Below are positions 10,506 through 24,300 of a stretch of DNA of 64,000 bases, piece by piece. Position 1 is the first letter of the stretch; every line of letters starts with the position of its first letter. The translations under genes were made by a program, and so were the position numbers. The notes under the pieces are model-generated. The model worked only from the letters and a program-made list of their open reading frames with translations, ran no database searches and was not told where the DNA came from. This DNA is from Trichinella spiralis (Eukaryota; Nematoda; Enoplea; Trichinellida; Trichinellidae), in contig CM012953.1 of the NCBI GenBank assembly GCA_000181795.3, positions 18,954,851 through 19,018,850 of the forward strand, read 5' to 3'.

Positions 10506-13500
10506 ATAATACAAAACACTGCTTTCTTTCTAAACAGCTGACAGTTTTGTCTTTCACCGCGAAATGTCGACAGCAATTATGCAAATGTGATCATTAATAA
10601 TAATACTCTTGAAACGAAAATGATCAATTTTACTTCCATTGTAGCTTTTGAGCTTCAATATTCCATTTAGATGAAATATGCAAGCATTCCAAATCATTTA
10701 TTCAAACTAACAAACAGTGCTTTCATAGAAATATTTAAAATAAACAACTTCAATTAGCAAAGAACGAAACCTCACAATTCAGAAATTGAAATATTTAGCC
10801 GAATATCGTTAGTAGAAATACATGCACAACATACAACGTTTTGTTCCAATACGTGCGCGCAACATATAATCAGTTGGAAGTATTACGTCGTCGATACTAC
10901 AAAGTGGAACATTAAACAAGGCCATGCAAAGGGTAACAGCAGACAAAATGTTGCTAAATATATCTAAATAATGCAAAGTGAATTTCAGACTGACACCACT
11001 CTTCATTTCTTCCCATTAATGATCAACAAAATGAAAGCAAATTTCCAATATCCAATGTTTCAATCTAACCTCAGTGCGGTTAAGCAGCGGATTAAAGTTA
11101 ATTTTTACACAAATTGCAATCTCACCCAATCGTACCTATCAACAAATGTCTGAAAAATTCAAATCAATTAATATAAAACCAATAAGATCATTATCATTTC
11201 AATATATATTATAGTATTTTCGAACTATGGCATCTATACATACATATATGAGTAATTTCACAAAACACTCTAATAAATTTATAAAACCAATACTCTTTAA
11301 ATAGCACTAACAAAATATTGATTAATTTAAAGTTACAAATAAATATTACAAGTTTCATTTAATTGGGAAATGAAAATTAATTTTCAAAATTTCATTTAAA
11401 CATCAAACTAGATGCTATAGTTACTCTAAAAAAATTGATTAATTACAAGTTAATTAAAACTTTCCATTTAATTCGCTAATGTTAAGGAGCAGAAATAAAC
11501 TAAATTTACTTCGTTTAATCAATTAATGCAATCAACCTACGATCGATGCAAAAACAAAAATACATATCAGTAAATGTAGCTAAAACAGAAAGTTCAACAC
11601 AGTAATTAAAAACTTAACTTTCTAAATATTGTAAATGATGAACAAAAAAATATTTCTAAACTTAAAATGACTCACTGATAACTAAAACTTTTCATTAAGG
11701 AAACATCTGCAATTGCATATCAATTCGTATTTAAATGAAAACATACTTTACGTGAAACTATTATCTGAAAAATGAAGTGGTATTTATTTAAGAAAAAAAG
11801 GAATATAACAAAAACTCGGTATTCATTAAAAACAAAAATGCATTAAAAAACGTGCGAATAACAAATCAATATAAGAGAAATAAATACACTGCTCAACAGA
11901 AAAAATGAAACAATTCACAACTCAGCTTACTGATTTGTTAATATGTCACATAATATAAACAGCAGATGAATATCCTGTAAAATACAAGCCGATTAGTTAC
12001 TTTGCACATTTTTTATTTTACTGTAATATAAAGAAAGTGATGCAAAAGTACAGTATACATGATGTTACCGTTTTACAAAAAACGATAAGTTAAAAAAATG
12101 AAAACAGGCATATATAATATTTATAAACAACTTTAATTAAAGAAATTATACAGAAGTGTATTTAAACAGCAATACTTTCATTTATCAATGGAAACTTTTA
12201 AACTGCAAACATACAATACAACATTAGCAAAGAAAAACACATAAAGATATTGTGAATAAAAATTAAAAAGAATAAAGTAAATAAAAATTTTCAATTTCTA
12301 TTTTTTTAGTTTCTTGTGAAATAAGTCGGATCAGTATTTGTGCTTTTAAATTTTTTAAAGGCAAAGTAGAAATTTCAAAACTTGCTTCAAAACTATATCT
12401 GTTTCTGCTTTATTAACAAAGTGTTCTGTATAGTAATATTTTCCTGAAATTTTAAATTCATCTGCTGTGTTTTCTACATCAACTTGTAAGTTTTCATTTT
12501 TACCATAACTTTTATGATGCTCAGGTATAGCTATTTGTGATCTGATGCAAAACAATACATCATGCTTACTTTATGTAATTAATTTGTTTTCATAGCACTG
12601 TTGACTCTATTTTTCTAACAAAAACAAACTGCACTGAAAGCTCACTTTTTTCTAGATGTTTAGTAGTTTTATAAATAGCACTGATGAAAACATTATCTCT
12701 GTAAATGTTTCTTTTAATATTCAAATAAAAGGAAAAGAACCATCCATCAATGTTGAAAAAATTCGTTTATCTTCATCACAGTTTTATGTTTTTTGAAGTA
12801 TATATTATTTTTAAAAAAAGACGTTTTTAGGCATTTGAAAATGTGTTAAAATTTTTTAGACTAAGCGGCTGGAGTAAAGTTAGAAGAATAATTTGGCTTG
12901 CAGTTTGACTGAAGACGGCTTTAATTTGACAGATATGATCGCATGTTTGCTTTGAATAAAGCACGTGCTACATCTGCCTAAGCAACAAATGCTAGATTGA
13001 TGCAAATAGTGCTGCTGCTGCTGCTGCTGGAATGCACATGTGTAAAATCATAAAAATAAATAGCAGCAGTTTTATATCAAAGTAAGTTCTGTCCAATTAT
13101 TCTATAAAATTTGTTTGATGTGCATTTTAGAAATGGATTGTTCAAAAAATGCATTATTAAACCATTTGTATGCATTTTATTGCATTAGTTCGATGTTAAA
13201 AATATATTATGTTTTGAAAATTTTCAATATATTTCAATTTGCAGTTTTACTCTAATTAAATGTTGAAGGAATAAGGAAATTGCGTGTTATATATCTTTGT
13301 AAAATTTCACAGAATTTAATTTTATTTTAAAATGGCTGTTAAACAGTAAGTTTAGCTTTTTTTAGAAAAATGTAAGAAAAAATTTTGGAATGCAACTGAT
13401 ATTTGTAGAAACTAAAAAAGTTATTTCAACAAAAATTAACCGAATGAAATTTTTTCATATAAAAGGATAAAATTCTGTGTAAAAGTGAATCTTAATTCGA

Positions 13501-14960
13501 TTTTTACCAAGAAATTATGAAATTTTTGCACTTTACTTATTTTACAAAAGTAGAAAATTTAATTATAAAAATATGAAAGAAATGATACATTTTTTGAAGA
13601 AATTTGATGACAACGCTGAAAATTATTTTTCTGATTCAATGTGAAAAATAATTATGCTGTTCATTCTTAATGCGTAAATTGTTTAGCTGTCAAAAATTTG
13701 TTTTAAATTAGTCCTACATGTAATGTTTATTTTTCATATTAGACCATCAGTGAAAGCATCAACAGTAAATATTTTCATTATTTGTCTTTGAAAAACATTT
13801 TATTTAAAAAATTTGACATTTAAATTCCATTGTCAAATCATTTTAATATAAATTAAGTTATAATCAGAACCAGAAATAAATGTTGAGTGATATTTAATAA
13901 TAAATTATTAGATTATATTACGTTAGGACTTTAGAATGATCTACGATAGATATTGCTTCAAATTTCTAATGTGTTGACATTTTTCGGATTAACTTGCATT
14001 AAACTGATTTTCAGATTTGACGAAATAATCTTCAAATGGGTTATTTGATTCATAGCCAAAGCTGAAGTTTATAATATATTAAACATTTGAAAATGAAATT
14101 GAATTCACTTTGAACTCGAAATCTGAAACTACAAATCTCTTTGTTAATACAGAAATTTTTTGGAATTGATTATTTATTAAAGAATTTTTTTTGAATCTTA
14201 AAAATTTACCTCATTCTGTAATTAAATTTTTAAAAACGGAAACTATACATATAAATTATTCTTAGCAGTTGTCAAATGAAACATAAGTTGATAAATAAAT
14301 ATTTTATTGCCAGATATGCGACATTGCTGTTGTGGTCATAAAAAAATGTATAATGAACGTATGCATAATCACATTAAATTGGCGTTATCAAAGAGATATT
14401 TTTTGACTAATTGCATTTGTTTCTCTGATGAAACTTTTTCCAAATTACCGTTTTATTGTTTATTTAGCTTGCAAAAATTTAACAAAAATAATCGCAGTGC
14501 AAATATTACATATATAAATTTGCACAACAGCATTATTGTTGGTGCAATATGAGTAATAATAACATTGAAGTGAACGAGTATATGGAAGAGAAAGAGAGTT
14601 TCTCTTTTCTTTTTTGTCAACTTTTATGAATAATAAGTTTGAAATGTAATTCATGCTCATTTTATTGTAATGGATAAGTAATTGCTATTTTAAAATTTTG
14701 TATAATGAAAGTTTCATTCTGGGGTAAGTTTTTAATTAATATTATTTTGATGTCAAGGTGCTTTTTTTTTCATTTGAAAGTGAGCAAAGTGTTTTGTTAT
14801 AACGAATTGCATAATAAGCGTAAAATTGCGTCATTTTTTTATTCTACAATCATGTACTAATTTGTAGCTTTCAATCTACAAATCTATCATTGCAAGGTTA
14901 ACATTGATCGTCTTGACAACCTGTCATCAGTAATATGGAAAATTAATTAAAAGTTGTTAA
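10506..14960. other. divergent 5' region between ACC and the ankyrin-FERM gene
   Basis: About 4.5 kb of very AT-rich DNA between two genes that face away from each other. It should hold the ACC promoter. Small open frames (12355-12555 minus, 14307-14552 plus) show no family likeness. A short (TGC)n run lies at 13011-13029. Nothing else is recognised. Confidence 0.6.
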
Positions 14961-14983
14961 TCAATATATCTGCATGATCGACG

Positions 14984-15392
14984 CTGATTGGTCAGTGTGA
15001 GAGAGCGAGAGTTGAGAGGTTCCGCGACACCGAATGGATGGTCACCGTTGAGGCCTTGGATGAGAACAGTTCCCATTGAGTGCCATGCGGGGGCGTGTCT
15101 GCACTGTGGATTTCATGCAGCCGCATTTTTATTGTTAGTTTGCTGTATTATAGCCGTTGTGCATTTGGCATAAGATTTGTCTTTCCAATTCATTGAATTT
15201 TTCAATTGTCTCTTACGGCGAGGTGGTGCTGAAACCGAAGCCACTCAGCGGAAAAATCAATATCCTTCTGTGATTTGATATCCCAATCTGAACGAAAAAG
15301 AATTATTCGTTTTTTTAACTCGTCGTATTTTGCGCCTGTTCTTGCCTGGAATTTTTGCGACGTAATTTAGAAATAAGAGAAAAATTATTTAC
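14984..15392 (+). promoter_or_regulatory. putative promoter and 5' UTR of the ankyrin-FERM gene
   Basis: G+C rises sharply here compared with the 4 kb upstream. An inverted CCAAT box, CTGATTGGTC, sits at 14984-14993, and a GC/KLF-like GGGGGCGTGTC lies near 15090. The coding start at 15393 follows after about 300 nt of moderate complexity. No TATA box is clear at a fixed distance. The same ten-base CCAAT motif recurs at 60414, before the next gene. Confidence 0.4.
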
Positions 15393-18300
15393 ATGCCAGC
15401 ATTATCCCAGGGTCGTGTTAGTATGACTTTGACTACAGAACCGTCTGGCTGTGTTAATATGGAAGAGCGCATAGAGCAAGCTTTCCGAGAAGGGGATGAA
15501 ATGTTTGTATTGAAAATGATTGCTAGGCTGAAAACTCTTCAAGTCGGTAAAGCAGCAACGCCTTCGTGCATACGATCTGATTTGGATAATGTGAACAGTC
15601 TAAATTTGTCTGATCCATCTCCGTCAACTTTGAGATCAGTGTTGGATCGTTGTCTACGATTAGCAGTGATTTATCGTCGTAATGAAGTGGTTGAATTATT
15701 ATTGAAATCTGATGTACATCCAGATCACAAAGATCAATGCAAATGTTCAACTGTGTGTTCAACAGATTTAAATCCCCCTTTTACAATACCGGTACAAGCG
15801 GAATGTACATTGCCAAGGCATCGCACGCATTCTAGACGTTCGTCGCAGTTGCTTTCAATTCCTAAAAATTACACCTGTTCTGAATACCGACCACTGTTTT
15901 TGGCAATTGAAAGCGGAAACGCAGACATGGTTGCTTTACTATGTCGTTATGGAGCATCAGTCAATCTGAAGAATAACAAGGTAACAAATTTAGTCGGATA
16001 GTGATAAAATTATGTTTAATTTTAATATATTTATATATAAAGTTCTCTTCTCCTTATTCGAATAATATGAGGTGAATTATAATAGTTAACGGTTGTGTTA
16101 ATTATTAATTATCATAAGTAAACTTGTGTTATCAGTGCAAATTTAATATGATGAAAAAGTAGTTGAATAGTAAATTAATTCAACAAGCGAATAAAAAATT
16201 TTGAATTTTTTGTAAAATATCAGTAGAAGGCAAATCAATATTTTTGATTGTTGATGTATTAAATAAATAAATAAGTAAACAAATAAAAAATATGTATATG
16301 CTTTGCCCAATAGGAAACTAATGGCAGCCAACATGGTCCACGGTAATTTTTGTTGGAACTCAGATTACGTTTCCACTATTTATTTTTATATTGACTGTTA
16401 CAGTGGCTGCCGCTGCTGCGTGATAATTTTCCTTATTCAAGAGGAATAATCGTTTTCATGGAAACAAAGGCGGTAACAAAAATTGAGTTGGTTTTTTGAG
16501 AAATAAAAAATAGAGACTAGAATCTATCTGTATTCAAGACTAATCTTTAATGTACATTAATTACTGAAGAATTGTTCGTCTAAAAGAATCATGATGCAAA
16601 TTGACGAAGTGAAAAGTTTTCAATTCTAATAAATGATAATGAATAAATAATTAAAGTTTGCTAAAATGGGTAAAATAATATCATAGAAATAGCTACATTG
16701 TTCGTAGAAAAGATTGTTGCATGGCAGTATTATTGGTTTCAATTTTCTTCACAATATGGAATAAAAAATAGCTGTACGTATAATTTTGTTTCTGATAAAA
16801 TTATGGAGAGATTTTTATTTTTCTTTAATTAAAATTATTATTAGCAGATGGATTGAATTGTAAATTTTAAACTTGGCAAAAACTTGAAAATTTTCAAGTA
16901 ACAATAAGATAAGTAAAAATGTCGATCTGCATTTTATAGAATATAGCTACTGCATTATTATTAAGTTATTCTGGTACAATTTTATTATTTATTATTTTAT
17001 TTTTGATATTTTAAATTGAACGAATTGCGAAAAGTGTGTGCTTTTGGTCAATATTGTTATCAAAGATTAAGAAAGTAAAAGTGGCTAATTTGTCTGATTG
17101 ATATGAAATACGTGTTCCAATTGGAGATGTGGTGTATTTGGTGAATTTTAGAAAATTATTTTATGAACGGAGGAAGTAGTTTTATTAATTAGAGATTGTT
17201 CTTGATGGGTTATTTTTCAAGAAATTAACTGCCTATTCAATCGATAATTCCACAGATTATGCAACTGAACCGTATTAAACAGTGCGGCAGTGGATGGCAT
17301 TTGAATTTGTTCAACCGCATCATTGCTCGCTAAATAAAGTCAAAATGAAGCTTTCATTGCACCACTATCAAATGTGGTTTTCAACGTCCACAATTGCCAA
17401 CCGCCTGTGTAGAAGCTTTGTTGCAATTGATTGATGCAACTCTAACTAGCAGCTCTCTATTCAGCATTTGATTTATTTTGCCCACTTATAGCTTTAAAGT
17501 GCTTTCAATGATGTTAAAAAGAAGGAAAAGACAACAATTTTTTTCAGTTTATATTGCTTGCACTTAAAATTGAAGTGATTTTCTTTTTGAAAACTTTTCT
17601 AAATGTACTTTTGCCTGCTTATTGCTCACTTTCAAGTACCAGATTTAGTCATATTAAGCCAACATCTTGATAAATTTAATATGAAAATTTTATTTTAAAC
17701 CATTTTATTTTAAACCTTTTATTTTTAATATACAATTAAAAAATTATAATTGCGTCAGTATTACAATTGCACACATGAATTTCACACAATAGAAGCTTTT
17801 TTTTCCAAAAAATACAATGAAATAAAATATTTTGCAATTAATTATTTTCATATGTCACGTTTCAGCTACAGATATCATTAAAAATGCATAAATTGATTTT
17901 TCACATTTAAAATTTATAAATAAAAAGTATTGCAAACTGCAGTGCTTCAGTTTTTGTTTCCTGTAGCATTGCTGAAGTGTGGATAAATAATTGTTTCGCA
18001 GTTGAGTTCAATTTATAATATGAAATTTTGTTCGCATAATTTTTAAACTGAAATTCTCCATTAGGAACAATGCTGCGTTACTGTAGCAAACTTGTGATAC
18101 CGAAAGTGAAATAATGCAAACTTTGCATATTAGTGACAGAAGAATATTTGACAGAGATGTTTTTGTTCTTCACATACAAAATCAATTTCTGCAGATCAGA
18201 AATGATATTTTATAAGATGATTTTATTATGAAAAATAATTGAACACACACGCACACACAAGTATATAATATATGTGCATTGAATCTTCATTTTCAGTTTC

Positions 18301-21300
18301 AGGTTTTTTTGTTTAATGAGATCAGTTGAATGTCTGCCTTTGAAAATTAATTTTATTATTAGCAATCAAATGGAAAGCATTATTCAAATTTTATTTATAA
18401 AAAAGAAAAGAAAACCTTTCTGCAATTACATTTTTCTTATGACACTTTTATGTGAATTTTCTCCTATGATAGATTGAAAATATTGCATCTCATTCCCTGG
18501 TGACTTTATATATCTATACAGATTAAAATTTATTTTTCACCAATGTATCTCGGCTCATTTTCAGTTGAACTTTTTTTGATTGATAAACGAAGCATATCAA
18601 GTGGATTCATGTGCTTTCATTAGCAGTTTATTTTATACGACATTTAGTTGGCTAATTTTAGTGAATAGCTCTATTGTTGTGGTTGTTCAGCTGTTGTAAA
18701 GTCTGCAATGCGGAATACGAAATTTTAATGCCCACAATTTTTGTGCTTTTAAATGTTATATTGACTTTTTCTTTGAATTTTGGTTTTGTATTGATCTAAT
18801 TTTTTGCTAGTAGCAAATTTTTGAGCAGTCATCTATTTTTCATTTATGTTTTGAAGAAATTTCAATTTATAAAATGCTATTTAATCATACCGTTGCTGTT
18901 TTCTGTTATCTCATTATTATATTCTATAATTTTTATTATTATTTAATCTTTTCATATTTGAAATATTTGTAATATATATGTGTATATGTAGATTCATCAA
19001 AATCAAAATCAAATGAAAAAACTCAATAATAACAGAGTAAACAGGAATATTTAATTTTGTATTTCTTATGGGATTAAATTAAAATTAATAACATAGATAT
19101 AGACGCTTGAAGGTAATATAATAATAGTATTTTTAAACTACGTTCAACTGCAACTTGTTGTTATTAACAATGCTTTATTATAAGAGAATACATCTACGCA
19201 CTGAGTGTAAAAAAGAAAAAAGAATTACAAATAATAATTGTATATGAATAACATAAAATATCAGCATAAAATGAATTGTCCAATACGAAATTTTTGACTA
19301 ATATGCAATTGAATAAACTAATTAAAGCATAATGTAAATTTTAAAAATATAAAATTATCTTAAGTATTCTAGAATAATAATAATAATAATAAAGCTAGTG
19401 TTTGTTGATTTTCAATGACAAATCTGGCTTTTGTTTTGTAAAAATTGGCATTTAAACACAAGCTTTTCCCCAAATGTGACCAACTGACTAACACGTGCAC
19501 TTAGTTCAATTTCAGATATAGTATTGCAATTGATTTTTTTTGCAAATTACGTTAGGTTTACTTAGTTTCTTAGCACAGTCCAATATTGATTGATTGATTG
19601 TTATTTCAGTTAAATAAAGCCTGTAAACTTTAAAATTTGTGAAACTTTAACTTTGCATATTTAAACCAATACATTGGCAATATATTAAAATGACAATTAT
19701 TAAATATTTCAATTTATTTCCAAACTAAAAATGATACATATTTATTTAAGCTTCATCATGAAAACCGATGTTTCATGCATAATCTGCATGCAATCTGATA
19801 TTCAAAATGACATTTTAAAAAGTGAATAATTGCTCATACTATTCACTTTATACGGATCCGAAATTGATAGAATATTTTCAAACACTTAAAATTGCATTTT
19901 ATAAACATTATTTGCTGCAATATATTTTTCAGATTTATAATTATAAAATAAATAAATGTGGTTGATCTTTATTTGTTCATTTATTTTTTAATTTGTGAAT
20001 ATCATTTTTTGTCATAAAATGTATTATTATGATTATTATTGTGATTTTTTGCATATAAATTTTATTTAATAACAGTTTTAATTAAAAATTCAGTTTGTTT
20101 TTAACTAGATGATTTTCAAATATTATTATAGAAATTTTTCATAATTCATCAATTTCTTTTATTTTTCCAAATAATCCTAATTAATATGTACTAATAATAT
20201 TCAAGTTAAATAAATTCAAGCCAGGTCTTTTTTTCAATTTAGTGATACTTCATTTGTTTTATTGAAGAAATGATTTTCAATTAAATAACCGCTTAACAAT
20301 GCACAACAGTAGGGTTCAGATTTATGTAATACTTTTTAAATCAAATTTTAAAAATTCCAGTAAAAGTGATTAATAGATTTCTTTCTAAATAGCTTTTGCA
20401 TTTTAATGTTTGGAATGGCCGTTTTGTTACACAAAGCTAAAAGAGTAATTTTGTCCCTTTTCATTCAAAATTTGATTTGCTTTTTATTATTCTCTGTTGC
20501 AACTTTTTAGCTCATTATAATGATTAAATTTTTCTTTTTTGTTGTTGTTGTTACAACTTTCTCTCTTTTATTATCCAGTAATAATTTTACTATTTCTATA
20601 TTTATTTATTTTACAGTAATATTGATACTTTTGATATAATTTTATTATTGAATTTGCTTACAATGAAATGAAATAGCGCAAAATGGTTCGTTTTTCTTGA
20701 AGAGTAAAACTTTCACAATATTTTTAAATTAAATATGACAATTTATCTTTCATTAATCACTAAGTACATGACGATTATTTTAATATTATTCAAATAGGAA
20801 GTCATATTTAAATGAATACCTGGCTTGTAATTTATATGAATATATATTTCAAGTAGTTAATTGAAGTATGTATAAACTGCAAATGATGTGCGGAATATAA
20901 TAATGCGCATTGTTTTCTTTATACATTTAACATGCTTGTAGTAAAACATCAGAAAAAGTCATACTATAGAAATGATACTGAACTGAAATAAAATATGCTT
21001 TTTATATACTAAGAAGTACAAATTATTAGCAAATAAAAATATTTTTTTCAATAAATATTACTTTTTCATTAGCTCTATAGGTTATTCTAGAATTTAATTC
21101 CAAACAAAGTCAATAAATAAAATGTAACTGGGATAAAAAAATTAATATTTAATCCATTATTTTAATTTAATAATCTGATTTCTGTATTTCTTTGAAAGGT
21201 TTCTAACAGTTTTGACTGAAAATATCGGCATTTTCATTTGACAGACATTTAATGATCTTATACTGCATTATATTTTTAAATGTTAATTACAAATATGAAT

Positions 21301-24300
21301 TTACGCTACATGTGCGTGCTTACTGTGCGCTTATTGAATAGCTTCTCATATGAGATTTCTGATTGCGCATTGATAAACAGTCTTCTGCTGTGAGTTCTAA
21401 TTATAATTCGAATTCGAATTCCAACTGTATATATATATATACATGTGCATGTGCACGTATTTTTTATTTTAAATGAATGTTATATTAACTGAAAAACTGA
21501 AAACCATTTGTTATATTTTAATTTTTATTACATTTCAATTTGGTTTTATTGTTTGCATAGTTTTTATTTAATTATTCTTTAAATAGAATTTTTATTTAAA
21601 AAATTTTATATGATGATATTACTTCGATAATGTAGAAATCAATAAAGCATTAAAAATGCATGAAACTTAAATTGTCATTTAAGTAGATTGCTTAGCTGAA
21701 TGGTAGCTCAAACGGGATTTAAAACATTTCAAAAAAATTTTTTTTTAATTCAACAAGAAAATAATTAAAAATACTTACGAATTTTTTTTAATTATCATTA
21801 GAGATATTCTTAAAAGTACTTTAGTAGTTTAACTTTTTACTACTTTTTAGCACTCTTATTTTATAACTAAAATGTTCTTTCATAAGAGCACAGTGAATTG
21901 CATTCGCTTATGGTTAATATTGATAATTGTTTCTGTAAGTTTGTAATAGATATAATAATATTTGATTTGCTATTTTTTACATCATTTATTTACAAATAAA
22001 TATTAAGATCGTAATTCATTGTTGACTGTCTGAACTTTAAAAAGCTTTCTAATATAAAAAGGTAGAATGTAGGTTAAAGTGAATAAATATGAGAAGGTTC
22101 AAATGTAACTACTTTCCGTGAAATTTAAATAATTCTATGAACATAACATAGTTTTTATTCTTTCGTTGAATCCACATCACTATTATAAAGCAGCTGAGAA
22201 AAATGGTTAAACAAAGCTTGAACCTGTTTGAAATATAATGTGAGAAAGTTGAAAGCGTAGGAAATGAGCAAAACTTATTTCAGATAGCCATTGATTTTAT
22301 CCATCTTGTGATCAAGATTCTGAAACTCCCTTAGGAAGCTGGCATAAACAACATCCTCACAAACTTTACATTATATCAGAAAATTAACGGTTTTGAGCAA
22401 AATACTTTTCTGCCGCGCTTCATGCATTTACATTGCCATAATGAAGTTATGCACCGATATAAGGCTGTTATTGATTTCCATTGCGATTTACGAAGTTTAC
22501 AAAAATAACTTATTGAGTTAAGTTTTCTTTGCTTATTTTTGTAAATTTTACAACATGAGCTTTACGTATTTTTCGTTAATCAGGCATTTATTTTATTCCA
22601 CCTTAACTTTAATATAAAAATCTAATATTACAGTAAACAAATAATGAAACTTCAAAATATTAATAAAATTTTATATGTGAAGTGCAGTTTTTTAATTTAA
22701 ATAAATAATGAGTTATTGTAATATATAAGTTATTTGGATGTTGAATTTTAATTTACAGTATGGAAATTGAATAGATTCTTTGTAATAATAATAATTATGA
22801 GCATTTTAATTAAGTTTATGATAACAAAAAATTTAATTATTCATGTGATCTTGACGTTTATTAGAGTAGGGTAACGTATAAGTGAATAAAGGCCAAAACT
22901 GATATCTATAAAGATTCTCAACTAAATTATGCTTTAATTTATACATTTTTGTTTTATAAAATCTATTCAAGCAAGTCTGATTATTCTAATTGCAGTGTTA
23001 ATATTAAGTAGTTTGGAATCTCTTTTTAGTAAGAACCATAATTTGTTATACGGCATCCAAAAAAGAAAAAATTGATCATCTTGTTTATTTTTGGGTAGTA
23101 ATTACCTAACGTCAGGAAGCAGTGCCTTATAATTAACTTCTTGATGTTTATTACTCTGCTGTTAACAGAATGAAGTTTAATTCAATTGTGAATATTTTCA
23201 CTGCTTGTGGCTCTGATCATTAAATAAAGCAGCTGATATTTCTCATGTGAGTCTTTATCTCCTTCAATTTAAATAAAATACATAAAATCAAATTTCCACA
23301 TTTAGCAGATGAAGTAATATTAATTTCCACATCTATAGAAATAACCTGATTTATTTTTAAATTTATTATAATAAAATGTGAACAACATATTTCCTGGATT
23401 AAGTTTCAAGTTAAAAGTAAAATAATTATATTTTAGCAAGATGATTTTATTTGCACAAAATAAGGTGCTTTTTTATGTAAATTTACACAGCCTTTAAGTG
23501 ATCATTTTAAAATTGAAACATTTTATTTTTGTCAGAGAAACATTATTGAAACTTGCATTTTTTTTAAATGTTTATATATAGAAAAAGTAGTCGAGAAGTT
23601 CACGATTGCGTTTTGCATTATTTTATATTCACATTTTATGCAAATGAATGTAACAATAATATTGCTTTTGTTTATTGAAGCTGAAAAGTTTTGTAAATTT
23701 AAAAATTAACCATCACAGTGCAAGAAACCGAATAATGAGCTCTTCAGAAAAAGTAAAAATATGGTGATATAACCTGGAAAGCAGTTAATTTTGATCAGCT
23801 TAGCAGACCAGGGTGAAGAATAACTCTCTGCAAAACAGAGAATTAGAGAAAAGCGGCATCTAAAAGATTTATTTTTTCTTCAAAAATAGGTGTTGATTTT
23901 TGAACAATATTTCTTTGGAATGATACTTGAAAATGTTAAAAAATGCATTGCATTTAATCAAAGATGCGGTGCTTTCGAAGTTTTTAAAAAGCTTTTACAT
24001 TATAGAGCAGCTTATTTCAACATTTCCAGGAAGCTAATGGTGAGCATCTAAATGTAAACGACTCCGCGGAGCATAAAGTTTTAAAATACTTCGAGCATTA
24101 ACAACAAGAAAAATAGCAAATTTTTAGTTTTATGCATTAGAATGATTGTTAATATCATGCATTTATTATAATCCTTAGTGACAGTGAAAAAACTTTGTTT
24201 GTCGAAAGTAAGTTTAAACTCGAAATTGAAATATGAAGCTGAATAACATTTATTAATTGACCTATAATAATAACAGCTTTAAATTCACTTGCAATTGCAG

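Noticed and set aside
14988-15173. A 61-codon frame with a hydrophobic C-terminus resembling a small membrane protein
   Set aside because: Lies in the promoter/5' UTR island of the ankyrin-FERM gene, shows no homology, and its openness fits the local rise in G+C.
16342-16484. Inverted AATTTTTGTT / AACAAAAATT with inner GTTTCCA / TGGAAAC, a possible MITE or hairpin
   Set aside because: Arms match only in two short AT-rich blocks with unlike spacing, and no target duplication is seen.
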